Below are positions 63,367 to 64,000 of a DNA stretch of 64,000 nt, piece by piece (position 1 is the stretch's first letter; every line of letters begins with the position of its first letter). The notes below the pieces were generated by a model. The model made no database searches and was not told where the DNA came from. It saw nothing but the letters and a program-made list of their open reading frames with translations. Made by a program: the position numbers and the translations under genes. The stretch comes from Pontixanthobacter gangjinensis (GTDB lineage Bacteria > Pseudomonadota > Alphaproteobacteria > Sphingomonadales > Sphingomonadaceae): contig NZ_WTYS01000001.1 in NCBI RefSeq assembly GCF_009827545.1, positions 1,885,772-1,949,771 on the forward strand. The letters are read 5' to 3'.

Positions 63367-64000
<634 letters not shown>

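Overview
This window is a chromosomal segment of an alphaproteobacterium, most likely of the order Sphingomonadales and probably Erythrobacteraceae. The inference rests on gene order (rph-rdgB-hemW, glyQ-glyS-ppdK, rsmI-yraN-gshB divergent from an LppC-type lipoprotein, mreBCD-mrdAB), on protein families typical of the group (vgr-related HEXXH protein, DOMON-like protein next to a NamZ/DUF1343 hydrolase, C-terminal-sensor MCP, tandem TraB/GumN proteins), and on moderate GC with many 4-bp ATGA/GTGA overlaps. No phylogenetic computation was possible.

Layout. 1-4.2 kb: end of a patatin-like protein, then dnaJ and dnaK on the minus strand behind a candidate heat-shock promoter. 4.3-6.7 kb: copper chaperone-like lipoprotein, an HEXXH protein and an indoleamine 2,3-dioxygenase-family enzyme, closed by a hairpin terminator. 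6.7-8.4 kb: hrcA-grpE. 8.4-12 kb: rph, rdgB, hemW, a tyrosine recombinase. 12-15.3 kb: gshB, yraN and rsmI (minus) divergent from the LppC/LpoA-type lipoprotein. 15.3-19.9 kb: parE, a possibly decayed small membrane gene, a class A beta-lactamase-like serine hydrolase and a MoxR ATPase. 19.9-30.9 kb: a soluble MCP lying between the MoxR ATPase and its VWA partner, DUF817 protein, NamZ-like hydrolase with DOMON-like partner, tyrS, PilZ protein, MFS-cysK-DUF1214-DUF1254 operon. 31-35.9 kb: acyl-CoA dehydrogenase with a LiuR-like MerR regulator and a visible operator, hisI, a structured intergenic stretch, comF and a methyltransferase-like gene. 36-41.7 kb: ppdK, glyS, glyQ.

41.8-45.9 kb is the most unusual part: three TraB/GumN-family genes in tandem, with a small regulatory-looking module between the first and second (a 40-residue small protein, an Xre regulator and a membrane protein) behind a promoter studded with TGACA/TGTCA half-sites. 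The third TraB/GumN gene carries a perfect 13-bp terminator-like hairpin inside its signal-peptide codons.

46-54.5 kb: rplY, pth, a small DUF1330-like protein, a Tat-signal-bearing SDR, ychF, DUF1206 protein, MaoC hydratase, hemolysin III protein, a membrane protein and mutL. 54.7-60.4 kb: the complete elongasome operon mreB-mreC-mreD-mrdA-mrdB. 60.7 kb: tRNA-Lys(CTT), followed by a scrambled accessory patch (small membrane protein, phage-like HGARG-type fragment, 5'-truncated multicopper oxidase). The window ends with ribH and the 3' part of enolase.
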